DNA from: Rhodospirillaceae bacterium | Lineage (GTDB): Bacteria; Pseudomonadota; Alphaproteobacteria; Dongiales; Dongiaceae | Direction of reading: 5' to 3' | DNA length: 64,000 bases | Assembly: GCA_008012315.1 (NCBI GenBank) | Contig: SSEL01000003.1 | Location: forward strand, 62,001 to 126,000 | Shown here: in pieces, positions 27,667 to 35,714 of the stretch | How the letters are laid out: every line of letters begins with the position of its first letter | Numbering within the stretch: position 1 is the stretch's first letter | Translations under genes and position numbers: made by a program | Notes under the pieces: model-generated | Seen by the model: only the letters and a program-made list of their open reading frames with translations | What the model was told of the DNA's origin: nothing | Database searches by the model: none

Positions 27667-29256
27667 ATGGAGATGACGAGCGAACGCACTTATGCCGAAG
27701 CGGCGAAGGCCTGGCCCTTTGAGGAGGCGCGCAAACTCGTCGCGCGCTATGCCGGGAAAACGTCGAAAAAAGGCTATGTGCTGTTCGAGACCGGCTACGG
27801 TCCCTCGGGCCTGCCGCATATCGGCACCTTCGGCGAGGTAGTCCGCACCACCATGGTGCGCCAGGCCTTCCAGCGCCTGTCGGACATCCCGACCCGCCTG
27901 TTCGCCTTTTCCGATGACATGGACGGGCTCCGCAAGGTGCCGACCAATGTGCCGAACCAGGACATGCTGGCGCAGCATCTCGGCAAGCCGCTGACCAAGG
28001 TACCGGATCCGTTCGGCAAATTCGAAAGCTTCGGGCATCATAACAATGCCATGCTGCGCGGCTTCCTGGACAGTTTCGGCTTCGAATACGAATTCCAGTC
28101 CTCAACCGATTACTATATGTCCGGGCGGTTCGATCAGGGCCTGCTGGATGTGCTGAAGCATTACGAGCAGGTGATGGAAATCATGCTCCCCAGCCTGCGC
28201 GAGGAGCGGGCCGCCAGCTATTCGCCCTTCCTGCCGATCTGCCAGAAGACCGGCAGGGTGCTGCAGGTGCCGGTGCTGGAACACAATGCCGCCGCCGGCA
28301 CCATCGTCTACCAGGACGAGGACGGTTCCAAGGTGGAGACGCCGGTCACCGGCGGGCGCTGCAAGCTGCAATGGAAGCCCGATTGGGCGATGCGCTGGCA
28401 TGTGCTGGGCGTCGATTACGAAATGTCCGGCAAGGACCTGATCCCTTCGGTGCAGCTCGCCAACAAGATCTGCAAGGAGCTGGGTTCGCCGCCGCCGGAC
28501 GGTTTCAATTATGAATTGTTCCTCGACGACAAGGGCCAGAAGATTTCCAAGTCGAAGGGCAATGGCCTCAGCGTCGAGGAATGGCTGACCTATGCGCCGC
28601 CCGAGAGCCTTGCTTTGTTCATGTACCAGAAGCCGCGCGCGGCCAAACGCCTCTATTTCGACGTCATCCCCCGCGCGGTCGACGATTACATCACCTTCGT
28701 CGAGAAATTCGACGGCGAGACCGAGGCACAGCGGCTGGAAAATCCCGCCTGGCACATCCATAACGGCAAGCCGCCGAAGGACAAGGCGCAGCTCAGCTAC
28801 GGCATCCTGCTGAACCTCGCCAGCGTCTGCAACGCCGAGGCCAAGGAAACGCTCTGGGGCTTCATCACCCGCTACAAACCCGATGCGACGCCGGCCACGG
28901 CGCCTTTCCTCGACAAGCTGGTCGGCTATGCGATCAACTATTATCGCGACCACGTGAAGCCGACGAAGAAATATCGCGCGCCGGATGCGACCGAAAAGGC
29001 CGCCCTCGCCGACCTGCTGGCCTATCTCGACAAGGCGCCGGACAATGCCAGCGCCGAAGATCTGCAGAACGAGGTTTACGAGATCGGCAAGCGCCATGGC
29101 TTCGCGGAGTTGCGGGCCTGGTTCAAAGCGCTTTACGAAGTGCTGCTGGGCCAGGACCAGGGGCCGCGTTTCGGTTCCTTCATCGCGCTTTACGGACGCA
29201 AGGAAACCGCCGATCTGATCCGCCGCGCACTGGCGGGCGAGAATCTCGCCGCCTGA
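27667..29256 (+). CDS. lysK: Lysyl-tRNA synthetase, class I
   Basis: Charges tRNA-Lys with lysine. At 529 residues it is the class I (Rossmann-fold) enzyme found in archaea and many alphaproteobacteria, not the class II LysS. The HIGH-type signature is in [13 protein letters not shown] and the KMSKS-type signature in [13 protein letters not shown]; the tail is the helical anticodon-binding region. GGAG lies 5-8 bases before the ATG at 27667. The gene is monocistronic: a structured leader precedes it and a strong terminator follows directly. No class II lysyl-tRNA synthetase is present in the window, so this is presumably the housekeeping enzyme. Confidence 0.97.
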   Translation: MEMTSERTYAEAAKAWPFEEARKLVARYAGKTSKKGYVLFETGYGPSGLPHIGTFGEVVRTTMVRQAFQRLSDIPTRLFAFSDDMDGLRKVPTNVPNQDMLAQHLGKPLTKVPDPFGKFESFGHHNNAMLRGFLDSFGFEYEFQSSTDYYMSGRFDQGLLDVLKHYEQVMEIMLPSLREERAASYSPFLPICQKTGRVLQVPVLEHNAAAGTIVYQDEDGSKVETPVTGGRCKLQWKPDWAMRWHVLGVDYEMSGKDLIPSVQLANKICKELGSPPPDGFNYELFLDDKGQKISKSKGNGLSVEEWLTYAPPESLALFMYQKPRAAKRLYFDVIPRAVDDYITFVEKFDGETEAQRLENPAWHIHNGKPPKDKAQLSYGILLNLASVCNAEAKETLWGFITRYKPDATPATAPFLDKLVGYAINYYRDHVKPTKKYRAPDATEKAALADLLAYLDKAPDNASAEDLQNEVYEIGKRHGFAELRAWFKALYEVLLGQDQGPRFGSFIALYGRKETADLIRRALAGENLAA

Positions 29257-29277
29257 TCGCACCATCGATCGGTTCAA

Positions 29278-29316
29278 AAAAAACGGCAGCCCGGAAAAAA
29301 CGAGCTGCCGTTTTTT
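29278..29316. terminator. Bidirectional intrinsic terminator after lysK
   Basis: AAAAAACGGCAGC at 29278-29290 pairs with GCTGCCGTTTTTT at 29304-29316, a 13-bp stem with A/T runs on both sides. It lies between convergent lysK and the zinc-ribbon gene and should stop transcription from both. Confidence 0.93.
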
Positions 29317-29324
29317 ATGTCAGC

Positions 29325-29588
29325 TCAGTCGAACAGATCGCTGAGCCAGGATTTACGCCGGTGCTGCTTGTGCCGGTAATCGTCGTCATCATCGCGGCGA
29401 TATTGCTGCGGCCTTGCGGATTCGCGCATCGCCGGTGCTGCCTGCGGCATCTCCCGCACGCTCCGCTCGATGATCTTATCGAGCTCGCCGCGATCCAGCC
29501 AGACGCCCCGGCATTGGCGGCAATAATCGATTTCAATTCCCTGTCGGTCGCTCATCACGAGATCTTCCTGGCAGGCAGGGCATTTCAT
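29325..29588 (-). CDS. TFIIB-type zinc-ribbon protein
   Basis: Small 87-residue protein of the zf-TFIIB family. The zinc ribbon is MKCPACQEDL...DYCRQCRGVWLDRGELD, with two CxxC pairs, followed by a charged His/Asp/Arg-rich tail (RRDDDDDYRHKQHRRK) ending WLSDLFD. An AGGAGG ribosome site sits seven to eight bases before the ATG at 29588. The function of this widespread bacterial family is not established; nucleic-acid or protein binding is the usual guess. It converges on lysK across the shared terminator. Confidence 0.92.
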   Translation of the reverse strand: MKCPACQEDLVMSDRQGIEIDYCRQCRGVWLDRGELDKIIERSVREMPQAAPAMRESARPQQYRRDDDDDYRHKQHRRKSWLSDLFD

Positions 29589-29763
29589 CAGCGGGACCTC
29601 CTGTTACGATGTTGCGTGCTTGGCATCTGACTGCCCGTCGTTAACGGCATGCGTTAACTGTCCCGGCCTCTTCTCTTGGTGCCGTTCTGACAAGAACCTG
29701 ACATGGCCCTCCCGATGCCGCCCCGCAAGGGGTGCGACAACAGGAACCGACTGAGGGAAGCCG

Positions 29764-30378
29764 TTAACGATGCCGCGCCAGCGCGAGACCGATGGCAGCC
29801 GTGATCAACAATCCGCCGGTCATGCGCTGACGCAGCCGGCCGCGTCGCAGCAGCAACTGCCGGCTGCGCCCGGCCAGCAAGGCCCAACTGCTATCGATCC
29901 CCAGAGCGAGAAGAAGGAAAGTGGCCGACAGCAAAGCGAACTGCGGACCGAGCGGTCGATCCAGGGCGATGAACTGCGGCAGAAAGGCGCCGTAGAACAG
30001 CAGCGTCTTCGGATTGGCGAATGAGACCAGGAAGCCGCGCAACAGAAGCCGTTTCGGGTGCGGCGTCTCCAGGCTCAAACGGTCCGGGGCGGCACGCCAG
30101 CATCGCAGGCCGAGATAAAGCAGATAGCCAACACCGAGCCAGCGCAGGATGTCGAAAAGCTGGGCCATCAGGCCGAGCAGCGCGGTCATGCCGAGTGCCG
30201 TCAAGGCAAGCTGCGGGATCATGGCGCAACTGGTGCCGAGCACCGTCAGCAGACCGGCGCGGGTACCATGGGCCATGCTGGCCGAGGTGATCAGCGCCAC
30301 ATTGGGGCCGGGAATGAGCATCAGCATCGCCGCCGCAGCGATGAAGGCAAGATAAAGCGTCAAATCGATGATGGGCAT
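29764..30378 (-). CDS. LysE-family amino-acid exporter
   Basis: Inner-membrane exporter of the LysE/RhtB family, 204 residues with about six hydrophobic helices. Family marks are IPGPNVALITSASMAHGTRAGL near the start and GFLVSFANPKTLLFYGAFLPQF in the middle. Relatives export lysine, arginine, threonine or homoserine; the substrate here is not predictable. GGAG lies eight bases before the ATG at 30378. A hairpin terminator and a small open frame lie in its leader, so attenuation of export is possible (see those entries). Confidence 0.93.
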   Translation of the reverse strand: MPIIDLTLYLAFIAAAAMLMLIPGPNVALITSASMAHGTRAGLLTVLGTSCAMIPQLALTALGMTALLGLMAQLFDILRWLGVGYLLYLGLRCWRAAPDRLSLETPHPKRLLLRGFLVSFANPKTLLFYGAFLPQFIALDRPLGPQFALLSATFLLLALGIDSSWALLAGRSRQLLLRRGRLRQRMTGGLLITAAIGLALARHR

Positions 30379-30429
30379 GGCTGTCTCCGTTTCGCGTTGC
30401 CGATCGGCGGACGGAGACCGCGCAAGGAA

Positions 30430-30458
30430 AAGGCCCCGTCCGTTGCCGGCGGGGCCTT
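30430..30458 (-). terminator. Intrinsic terminator-like hairpin in the lysE leader
   Basis: On the minus strand AAGGCCCC (30458-30451) pairs with GGGGCCTT (30437-30430) around a 13-base loop and is followed by TTCC. It starts 23 bases after the stop of a small ORF and ends about 50 bases before the lysE ATG. Confidence 0.75.
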
Positions 30459-30481
30459 CGATGGTTCAACGACGCCTTGTT

Positions 30482-30586
30482 TCAGCGCGAACGACCACCC
30501 GACGACCCGCCGGAAAGCGCGGTCGCTTGTTGGTTTGTGGCCGAGAGGATCACGGGCATCGGTTTCATGGGCGGCGTCGTTTTCAT
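30482..30586 (-). CDS. Small ORF in the lysE leader (34 aa)
   Basis: A 34-codon frame beginning MKTTPPMKPMPVILSATNQQ and ending in a Gly/Ser/Arg-rich tail (GGSSGGRSR). GGAGG sits about ten bases before its ATG. It starts about 50 bases after the stop of the PepSY gene on the same strand and is followed by a terminator hairpin and then lysE. It may be a leader peptide for attenuation or a small independent product. There is no run of a single codon, so the sensed amino acid, if any, is unclear. Confidence 0.45.
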   Translation of the reverse strand: MKTTPPMKPMPVILSATNQQATALSGGSSGGRSR

Positions 30587-30637
30587 GGGCCGGTTATCCT
30601 CCGCTGGGGGCGCCAAGTCAATCGGTGGGGATTGCCA

Positions 30638-30934
30638 TCAGTCATCCAGTTTCTGGCGCACCAGCGCACCGGTTGCCGGATGGAGGCGCAACTCGACCTT
30701 GGTGCCGTTCTTGTCGGTCGCATCGACCTCATAGCAACCATCATCGATGTCGACCTTCCGCACGGTGAAGCCGAGGGCGGTCGCCTTGTCCTTGATCGCG
30801 CCAGGCGAGAGCCACTGTTCCAGGGGGATGTTGCCGCAGATCCGGTCGCCATCGGCCATCGCAATGGTCGGCGCGGCCAGGGTGGAAGCCGCCAGAATCA
30901 GCGGTGCGGCAATCATCGCCAGGGCTTTAATCAT
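30638..30934 (-). CDS. Periplasmic PepSY-domain protein
   Basis: 98 residues: a signal peptide (LAMIAAPLILAASTLAAPTIA) followed by a single PepSY domain (GFTVRKVDIDDGCYEVDATD, then VELRLHPATGALVRQKLDD). PepSY domains are thought to bind or inhibit peptidases, and small secreted ones are often targets of neighbouring two-component systems. It is divergent from the second PepSY gene and the response-regulator/kinase pair, with about 140 bases between, so control by that system is likely (inference). Confidence 0.9.
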   Translation of the reverse strand: MIKALAMIAAPLILAASTLAAPTIAMADGDRICGNIPLEQWLSPGAIKDKATALGFTVRKVDIDDGCYEVDATDKNGTKVELRLHPATGALVRQKLDD

Positions 30935-31072
30935 CTCATTTCTCCTTGCAAAATCGTCTCTTGGCTCGCCCCGTCACAGCGGGCGGCGCGGAAAACCTAG
31001 CAAGGGGCACCTGAACGGCAGATGACGCGCTTTGTTATCGATTCGTCAGCCGGGTTTTGCGAGGATCGCGCG

Positions 31073-31423
31073 ATGAAAATACCGATCTCTCTCAATGCCC
31101 TGCGCAGCCGCCGAATTTGGCGGCTGGCCGCTGCGCTGCTTTGCTCGCTCGTTGTCTTTGCCGGATTTGCCGGTGCCGATGACGACGAGCACGATCATGA
31201 CAAGGCCTTGCGCGCCGTCGAACGGGGCGAGATCCAATCGCTCGACCAGGTTCTGGCTGCCGTCCGGGCGCGCATGCCGGGCGATGTCGTCGGCGTCGAA
31301 CTGGAGCAGGAGCACGGTAGCTGGATCTACGAATTCAAGATCATCGATCCCGCCGGCCAGTTGAAAGAGGTCGAGGTCGATGCCAAGACGACGGCGATCC
31401 TGAAAGTGGAGGATGACGACTGA
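31073..31423 (+). CDS. Secreted PepSY-domain protein upstream of the two-component system
   Basis: 116 residues with a signal peptide (RLAAALLCSLVVFAGFAGA) and a PepSY domain (DVVGVELEQEHGSWIYEFKI, AKTTAILKVEDDD). The ATG at 31073 has GAGG eight bases upstream and removes a non-conserved extension to 31022. The stop overlaps the response-regulator start by one base (TGATG), so the three genes PepSY, regulator and kinase are translationally coupled. It may be the sensor accessory of this system, as seen for other PepSY/PhoPQ-like loci. Confidence 0.9.
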   Translation: MKIPISLNALRSRRIWRLAAALLCSLVVFAGFAGADDDEHDHDKALRAVERGEIQSLDQVLAAVRARMPGDVVGVELEQEHGSWIYEFKIIDPAGQLKEVEVDAKTTAILKVEDDD

Positions 31424-32088
31424 TGCGCCTCCTGCTGGTGGAAGACGATCAGCGGATCGCCCGCGAGGTATCGGCAGCGTTGCAGGAGCAGGGCTTCACG
31501 GTCGATCACGAGACCGATGGCGAGCAGGCCTGGTTCAAGGGCGATACCGAGGATTATGCCGCCGCCATTCTCGATCTCGGCCTGCCCGGGTTGGACGGCC
31601 TGACCGTCCTGAAGCGCTGGCGTGCCAATGACCGCACCATGCCGGTGCTGATCCTGACCGCGCGTGGCAGTTGGAGCGAACGCGTGGACGGCATCGATGC
31701 CGGGGCTGATGACTATCTGCCGAAGCCGTTCCAGATGGAGGAGTTGCTGGCCCGGCTGCGCGCCATCATTCGCCGCTCGACCGGCCGCGCCTCACCGGCG
31801 ATCGAGATCGGCAGCGTCATCCTCGACCCGCGCCAGATGCGGGTGATCGTTGCCGGCAAGACGCTCAACTTGACACCGCAGGAATACCGGCTGCTCGCTT
31901 ATCTGATGCATCATGCCGGCCGGGTCATTTCGCAGCAGGAACTGACGGAACATCTCTACTTGCAGGATTTCGAACGCGACAGCAACGCGATCGAGGTGCT
32001 GGTCGGCCGGGTTCGCCGCAAGCTCGGCACCGACCTGATCGAGACCCGGCGCGGCTTCGGCTATATCATCAACGAGCCGGACGCATGA
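31423..32088 (+). CDS. OmpR/PhoP-family response regulator
   Basis: 221 residues. The receiver domain has the acidic pair VEDD, the phosphoacceptor Asp in ILDLGLPGLDG, Thr in LILTARG and Lys in YLPKPF. The C-terminal winged helix (LTPQEYRLLAYLMHHAGRVI, RVRRKLG, IETRRGFGY) is of the OmpR type. It starts within the stop of the PepSY gene and overlaps the kinase start by four bases (ATGA). It likely controls the divergent PepSY gene and its own operon. Confidence 0.96.
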   Translation: MRLLLVEDDQRIAREVSAALQEQGFTVDHETDGEQAWFKGDTEDYAAAILDLGLPGLDGLTVLKRWRANDRTMPVLILTARGSWSERVDGIDAGADDYLPKPFQMEELLARLRAIIRRSTGRASPAIEIGSVILDPRQMRVIVAGKTLNLTPQEYRLLAYLMHHAGRVISQQELTEHLYLQDFERDSNAIEVLVGRVRRKLGTDLIETRRGFGYIINEPDA

Positions 32089-33503
32089 CCCGGCATTCCC
32101 TGCGGCTGCGGCTGCTGGTGGTCGCCGCACTGGCAACCGGCCTTGCCGTCGGCATTGCCGCTGTCGGGTTGATCGCTTTGTTCGATCGCCATGTCGAGCG
32201 GCGCATCGATGCCGAGCTGGGAAATTACCTGCGGCAATTGGCAGGCGATGTCGTCATCAATGCCGATGGCACGGCCGCGATCCACCGGCGCCTGGCGGAG
32301 CCGCGTTTCGATGAGCCCTATAGCGGCCTCTATTGGCAGGTGCAAAGCACCGACCGCAAGATCTTGCTGCGGTCGCGATCGCTTTGGGACACCGAACTCG
32401 CTCTGCCCGCCAATGATACCGCAAAGGGGTTGCGGCGCCGGATCCTGGCCGGGCCGGAACATGAGCAGCTGATCGCCCTCGATCGCCAGGTGACCTATGG
32501 GGCACCGTCAGGACCGCGGTCGCTGCAATTGACGGTGGCGATCGACCGCCACGACCTTGACCGTGCACGCCGGGATTTCGCCGTCGATATGCTGCCGTTC
32601 CTTGCCGTGCTGACGGCGGCCTTCCTGGTCGCCGTCTGGTTCCAGGTGGGGATCGGCCTGCGCCCGCTGCGGCATTTGCGCGAAGGCTTGCAACGGGTGC
32701 GCAGCGGCGAGACGCGGCGGCTCGACGGTCGGTTCCCCGATGAGGTCGACCCCCTGGTGCGCGAGGTGAACGATCTGCTGCTGGCCCAGGAGACGGCGAT
32801 CGAGCGCGCCCGCAGCCGCGCCGCCGACCTTGCTCATGGACTGAAGACGCCGCTGACCGTGCTGACCGCCGATGCCGCGCGGCTGCAGGCGAAGGGCGAG
32901 ACGGAGATTTCCACGGAACTGCTGGATCTGGCCGGCGCCATGCGGCGGCAGGTCGATCAGGAACTGGTCCGGGCGCGGATCGACGCGACACAGCGCGCCA
33001 CCCATCCGCCGCTCCCCGTCGCTCCGGTGGCCGAACGCCTGATGCGTGCCTTACAGCGCATGCCGAAAGGCGAAACCATCACCTGGGACAGCGGCATCCC
33101 GCCGGAGATCACGCTTGCCGTCGACCCGGACGACCTTGCCGAGATGCTCGGCAATCTGCTTGAGAATGCGGTGAAATGGGCGCGCCACGAAATTCGCCTG
33201 ACCGGGACACGCAGCGCCGCTGGCACTGATCTGTCGGTCGAGGATGACGGGCCCGGCGTGCCGACCGACCAGATCGCCGCTTTGGGCCGCCGCGGCGTGC
33301 GGCTGGACCGCACGGTCCAGGGCAGCGGCCGCGGGCTGGCCATCGTCGGTGACATCATCGCCGCCTATGGGGGTGAGATCCGCTTCGATGCCATGCGGCC
33401 GGAAACGGCGCCCGCGCCGCTCGGCGGATTGCGGGTCACCTTGCATTTCCCGCAGCGCCCCGCCGACCGGGAGCGCGGCCGCCAATCCGTCACCAGCGAA
33501 TAG
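32085..33503 (+). CDS. Sensor histidine kinase, PhoQ-like
   Basis: Inner-membrane kinase of 472 residues: a helix near residues 9-32, a periplasmic sensor region (about 33-165), a second helix (about 166-185), then HAMP, a dimerisation domain with the phosphoacceptor His in ADLAHGLKTPLTVL, and an ATPase domain with N box LLENAVKWA, G1 DDGPGV and G2 GSGRGLAIV. The pairing with the overlapping regulator gene is clear. PhoQ-type kinases sense cations, antimicrobial peptides or envelope stress; the stimulus here is unknown. Confidence 0.95.
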   Translation: MTRHSLRLRLLVVAALATGLAVGIAAVGLIALFDRHVERRIDAELGNYLRQLAGDVVINADGTAAIHRRLAEPRFDEPYSGLYWQVQSTDRKILLRSRSLWDTELALPANDTAKGLRRRILAGPEHEQLIALDRQVTYGAPSGPRSLQLTVAIDRHDLDRARRDFAVDMLPFLAVLTAAFLVAVWFQVGIGLRPLRHLREGLQRVRSGETRRLDGRFPDEVDPLVREVNDLLLAQETAIERARSRAADLAHGLKTPLTVLTADAARLQAKGETEISTELLDLAGAMRRQVDQELVRARIDATQRATHPPLPVAPVAERLMRALQRMPKGETITWDSGIPPEITLAVDPDDLAEMLGNLLENAVKWARHEIRLTGTRSAAGTDLSVEDDGPGVPTDQIAALGRRGVRLDRTVQGSGRGLAIVGDIIAAYGGEIRFDAMRPETAPAPLGGLRVTLHFPQRPADRERGRQSVTSE

Positions 33504-33580
33504 GAGCCATGTGCGAATGATGCCCGGCATGGCCCGTCCAGCCCTTGCCAGGATTTCATCGCTTGGCTAGAGTAGCCCCT

Positions 33581-33658
33581 ATGAGCAAGATGCAGATGAC
33601 ATCCGGTGCCGTGCGCACCTCGCGATTTTGGTACCGCTGGTACAGCCCGGCGGCCTAG
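33581..33658 (+). CDS. Aromatic-rich leader peptide of a transcription attenuator (25 aa)
   Basis: A 25-codon frame, ATG at 33581 and TAG at 33656-33658. Its second half reads TSRFWYRWYSPAA: Phe-Trp-Tyr-Arg-Trp-Tyr, five aromatic residues in six, far above chance. A terminator hairpin follows 25 bases after the stop. GGCGGC at 33649-33654 can pair with the 5' arm of that hairpin (GCCGCC, 33687-33692) as an antiterminator. Together these are the parts of a classical ribosome-mediated attenuator sensing Trp/Tyr/Phe supply. No aromatic biosynthesis gene follows. Confidence 0.75.
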   Translation: MSKMQMTSGAVRTSRFWYRWYSPAA

Positions 33659-33683
33659 GATCGTGCGCATCTGACACAACCCC

Positions 33684-33710
33684 GAAGCCGCCCCCTGTAA
33701 GGCGGCTTTC
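33684..33710 (+). terminator. Attenuator terminator after the aromatic leader peptide
   Basis: GAAGCCGCC at 33684-33692 pairs with GGCGGCTTTC at 33701-33710 around an eight-base loop, followed by a T-rich stretch (GTATTTCC). Its 5' arm overlaps the alternative antiterminator pairing described for the leader peptide. Confidence 0.8.
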
Positions 33711-33782
33711 GTATTTCCGGTTCCCGGTCGATCGAATCCCCGCCTGACATGGAGCGGTTTCCCTAACCAGGAGACCGAGACC

Positions 33783-33998
33783 ATGAAACGCAGCCATTCC
33801 ACCGATTTCGACGTCATCACCGGCCCCTCGATGGCCAGCGCTTGCCCGGTCGTGGAGACCGTGCCGGTAGAGTCACAGCCGCTTGCCGAAAGCCGCCTGT
33901 CCGAAAATCGGCTGTCCGAGAGCCACTTGGCCGGGAAGCCCGATGACGGCGCTACGGTGCCGGCGCCGCATCAGCCGGCACCAGCATCACCAGTTTGA
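33783..33998 (+). CDS. Small ORF downstream of the attenuator (71 aa), possible remnant
   Basis: Not recognised. AGGAGA lies eight bases before the ATG at 33783. The product is hydrophilic and Ser/Pro-rich with a short internal repeat (SRLSENRLSESHL). It occupies the position where the gene controlled by the attenuator should be, but resembles no aromatic-pathway enzyme. Its last 47 bases overlap the 3' end of the convergent MmyB-type regulator gene. It may be a real small protein, or the stump of a gene replaced by rearrangement. Confidence 0.4.
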   Translation: MKRSHSTDFDVITGPSMASACPVVETVPVESQPLAESRLSENRLSESHLAGKPDDGATVPAPHQPAPASPV

Positions 33999-34767
33999 TA
34001 TCCGGCTGATTGGCGAGGGTGAAGGCGATCTGCCGGTAGAGCAGCAGGCCGCGCTGCGGATGCTGGAACTGCCGGTCACCGCCTTCCCGCCCCAGCACCG
34101 ATTGTTCTTCCCACAGGCGGCTGAAGGCCGGGCTGTGGCGGCGCAGGTCGGCGATCAGCCCGCGCAGCTGCGGATCGTCCAGCGCATGGCTGTGATCGGC
34201 GCGGAACTCGGCCACCACGCGCCGCGCCCGCTCTTCCCAATCGACGATCATCTGGCGCGCCAGGGGCTCGAGGAAGATATAGCGCAGCAGATTGCGCTGT
34301 GGATCGACGGCACTGTCATCCAGCCAGCCGATAAAAAGCGTGGCCGCCGCCGCGTTCCAATGGCGCGCCTGCCAATGCCGGTCCAGCAGATAGGCCGGCA
34401 CCGCCACGGCGGCAATGGCAGCAGCAGCCGCTTCCGGCAAATCGCCATCCTCGCCGGCCTGGTGAATATCGGGATCGCGCTTGTCGGCCAGGTCGAACAG
34501 ATAGGCCCGCTCCGCCCGGGTGAGGCGGAAGGCCCTGGCCAGGCGCGCCAGCGCCGCCGGCGACATCGATACGTCCCGCCCCTGCTCGATCCAGGTATAC
34601 CAGGTGGCGCTCATGCCGCCGAGCTGGGCCGCTTCCTCCCGCGTCAAGCCGGGGGTGCGGCGCCGCGATCCCGTGGGCAAACCGAAGGAGGCCGGCGACA
34701 GACGTGCCCGCTGGGCTCGCAAGAAGGCCGCCAAAGCATGGCGCTGGGAGGAGGGAGGTGTCTTCAT
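33952..34767 (-). CDS. MmyB-type helix-turn-helix transcriptional regulator
   Basis: 271 residues. N-terminal XRE-like HTH (GLTREEAAQLGGMSATWYTW, then EQGRDVSMSPAALARLARAF), followed by the MmyB ligand-binding domain (YLLDRHWQARHWNAAAATLF), a PAS-like fold reported to bind fatty acids in one structure. Such regulators usually control a divergent oxidoreductase or methyltransferase. The ATG at 34767 leaves out a non-conserved extension. It is divergent from the SAM methyltransferase gene over a 152-base region with a clear inverted repeat (34779-34803). Confidence 0.92.
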   Translation of the reverse strand: MKTPPSSQRHALAAFLRAQRARLSPASFGLPTGSRRRTPGLTREEAAQLGGMSATWYTWIEQGRDVSMSPAALARLARAFRLTRAERAYLFDLADKRDPDIHQAGEDGDLPEAAAAAIAAVAVPAYLLDRHWQARHWNAAAATLFIGWLDDSAVDPQRNLLRYIFLEPLARQMIVDWEERARRVVAEFRADHSHALDDPQLRGLIADLRRHSPAFSRLWEEQSVLGREGGDRQFQHPQRGLLLYRQIAFTLANQPDIKLVMLVPADAAPAP

Positions 34768-34778
34768 GGCAGTTTTTA

Positions 34779-34803
34779 TACCAGGATAACTACTAGGCTG
34801 GTA
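34779..34803. promoter_or_regulatory. TACCAG...CTGGTA operator-like inverted repeat
   Basis: TACCAG at 34779-34784 and CTGGTA at 34798-34803 form an inverted repeat with a 13-base spacer, centres about two helical turns apart, just upstream of the MmyB-type regulator start. A likely operator for that regulator, controlling itself and the divergent methyltransferase. Confidence 0.5.
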
Positions 34804-34834
34804 CCGGTATGAATTTGGCCACATCCTGGTCCCT

Positions 34835-34879
34835 GTCGCAATTATTCTGATCGCAATTATTCCCGTCGCAACTTTTCCG
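34835..34879 (+). repeat. Three tandem 15-base repeats upstream of the methyltransferase
   Basis: GTCGCAATTATTCTG, ATCGCAATTATTCCC and GTCGCAACTTTTCCG follow each other at 34835, 34850 and 34865. The repeats end 40 bases before the methyltransferase start codon. They may be regulatory or slippage-derived. Confidence 0.7.
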
Positions 34880-34919
34880 CGCTGCCGACGCAGCGCCTCC
34901 AGCAGCAGGCCGAACCGTC

Positions 34920-35705
34920 ATGAAATCCGAGCAGCCCTCTTCCACCCGCATCCATCAAACCGTCGTCGCCGAGCAATTCGGCCCCCGCGCCGCCGCCTAT
35001 GTGACCAGCGCCGTCCATGCCCAGGGCGAGGACCTGCTGCAGATGGCTGGCCTGGTGACGGGGATCGGCCATGCCCGCGTGCTGGATCTCGGCTGCGGCG
35101 GCGGCCATGTCAGTTTCCAGGTGGTGCCGCATGTGCGCGAGGTCGTCGCCTATGATTTGTCGCAGGACATGCTGAGCGCCGTTGCCCGCACTGCCGCCGA
35201 ATGCGGCCTGGACAATATCAGGACCGAGCGCGGCACGGTTGAAAAGCTGCCCTTCGAGGATGCGTCCTTCGGCTTCGTCATGAGCCGCTTCAGCGCCCAT
35301 CATTGGCACGATCTTGATGCCGCCTTGCGGGAAGCGCGCCGCGTGGTGCGGCCTTGCGGCCGTGCGGTCTTCGCCGATGTCTATACGCCCGGCCATCCGC
35401 TGTTGGATACGTTTTTCCAGACGATCGAAATGCTGCGTGACCCGTCGCATGTGCGCAACTACACGATCGGCGAATGGCAGCAGGCCCTGGAGCGTGCCGG
35501 CTTCACCCCGGGCGAGGTGACGCGGCGGCGCCTGCGGCTGGAATTCACCAGCTGGGTCACCCGCATGCAGACATCGGAGATTCATGTCCAGGCGATCCGG
35601 TCGCTGCAGCAGCGCATGGCCGATGACGTGACCCGCCATTTCGAGATCGAGGCCGATGGCAGCTTCACCATCGACACCATGACCGTGATCGCCGATCCGG
35701 CCTAA
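34920..35705 (+). CDS. Class I SAM-dependent methyltransferase
   Basis: 261 residues with a Rossmann methyltransferase core: motif I VLDLGCGGGHVSFQV, the acidic loop VAYDLSQDML, motif II EKLPFEDASFGFVMSRFSAHH and motif III EARRVVRPCGRAVFADVYTP. It is most like the UbiE/YcgJ group acting on small molecules. The substrate is not known. It is divergent from the MmyB-type regulator, which probably represses it. The 15-base tandem repeats lie directly upstream. Confidence 0.92.
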   Translation: MKSEQPSSTRIHQTVVAEQFGPRAAAYVTSAVHAQGEDLLQMAGLVTGIGHARVLDLGCGGGHVSFQVVPHVREVVAYDLSQDMLSAVARTAAECGLDNIRTERGTVEKLPFEDASFGFVMSRFSAHHWHDLDAALREARRVVRPCGRAVFADVYTPGHPLLDTFFQTIEMLRDPSHVRNYTIGEWQQALERAGFTPGEVTRRRLRLEFTSWVTRMQTSEIHVQAIRSLQQRMADDVTRHFEIEADGSFTIDTMTVIADPA

Positions 35706-35714
35706 GCGAATGCG

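Noticed and set aside
32257-33005. Minus-strand frames opposite the kinase gene
   Set aside because: Shadows of the histidine kinase, which has complete H, N and G boxes.
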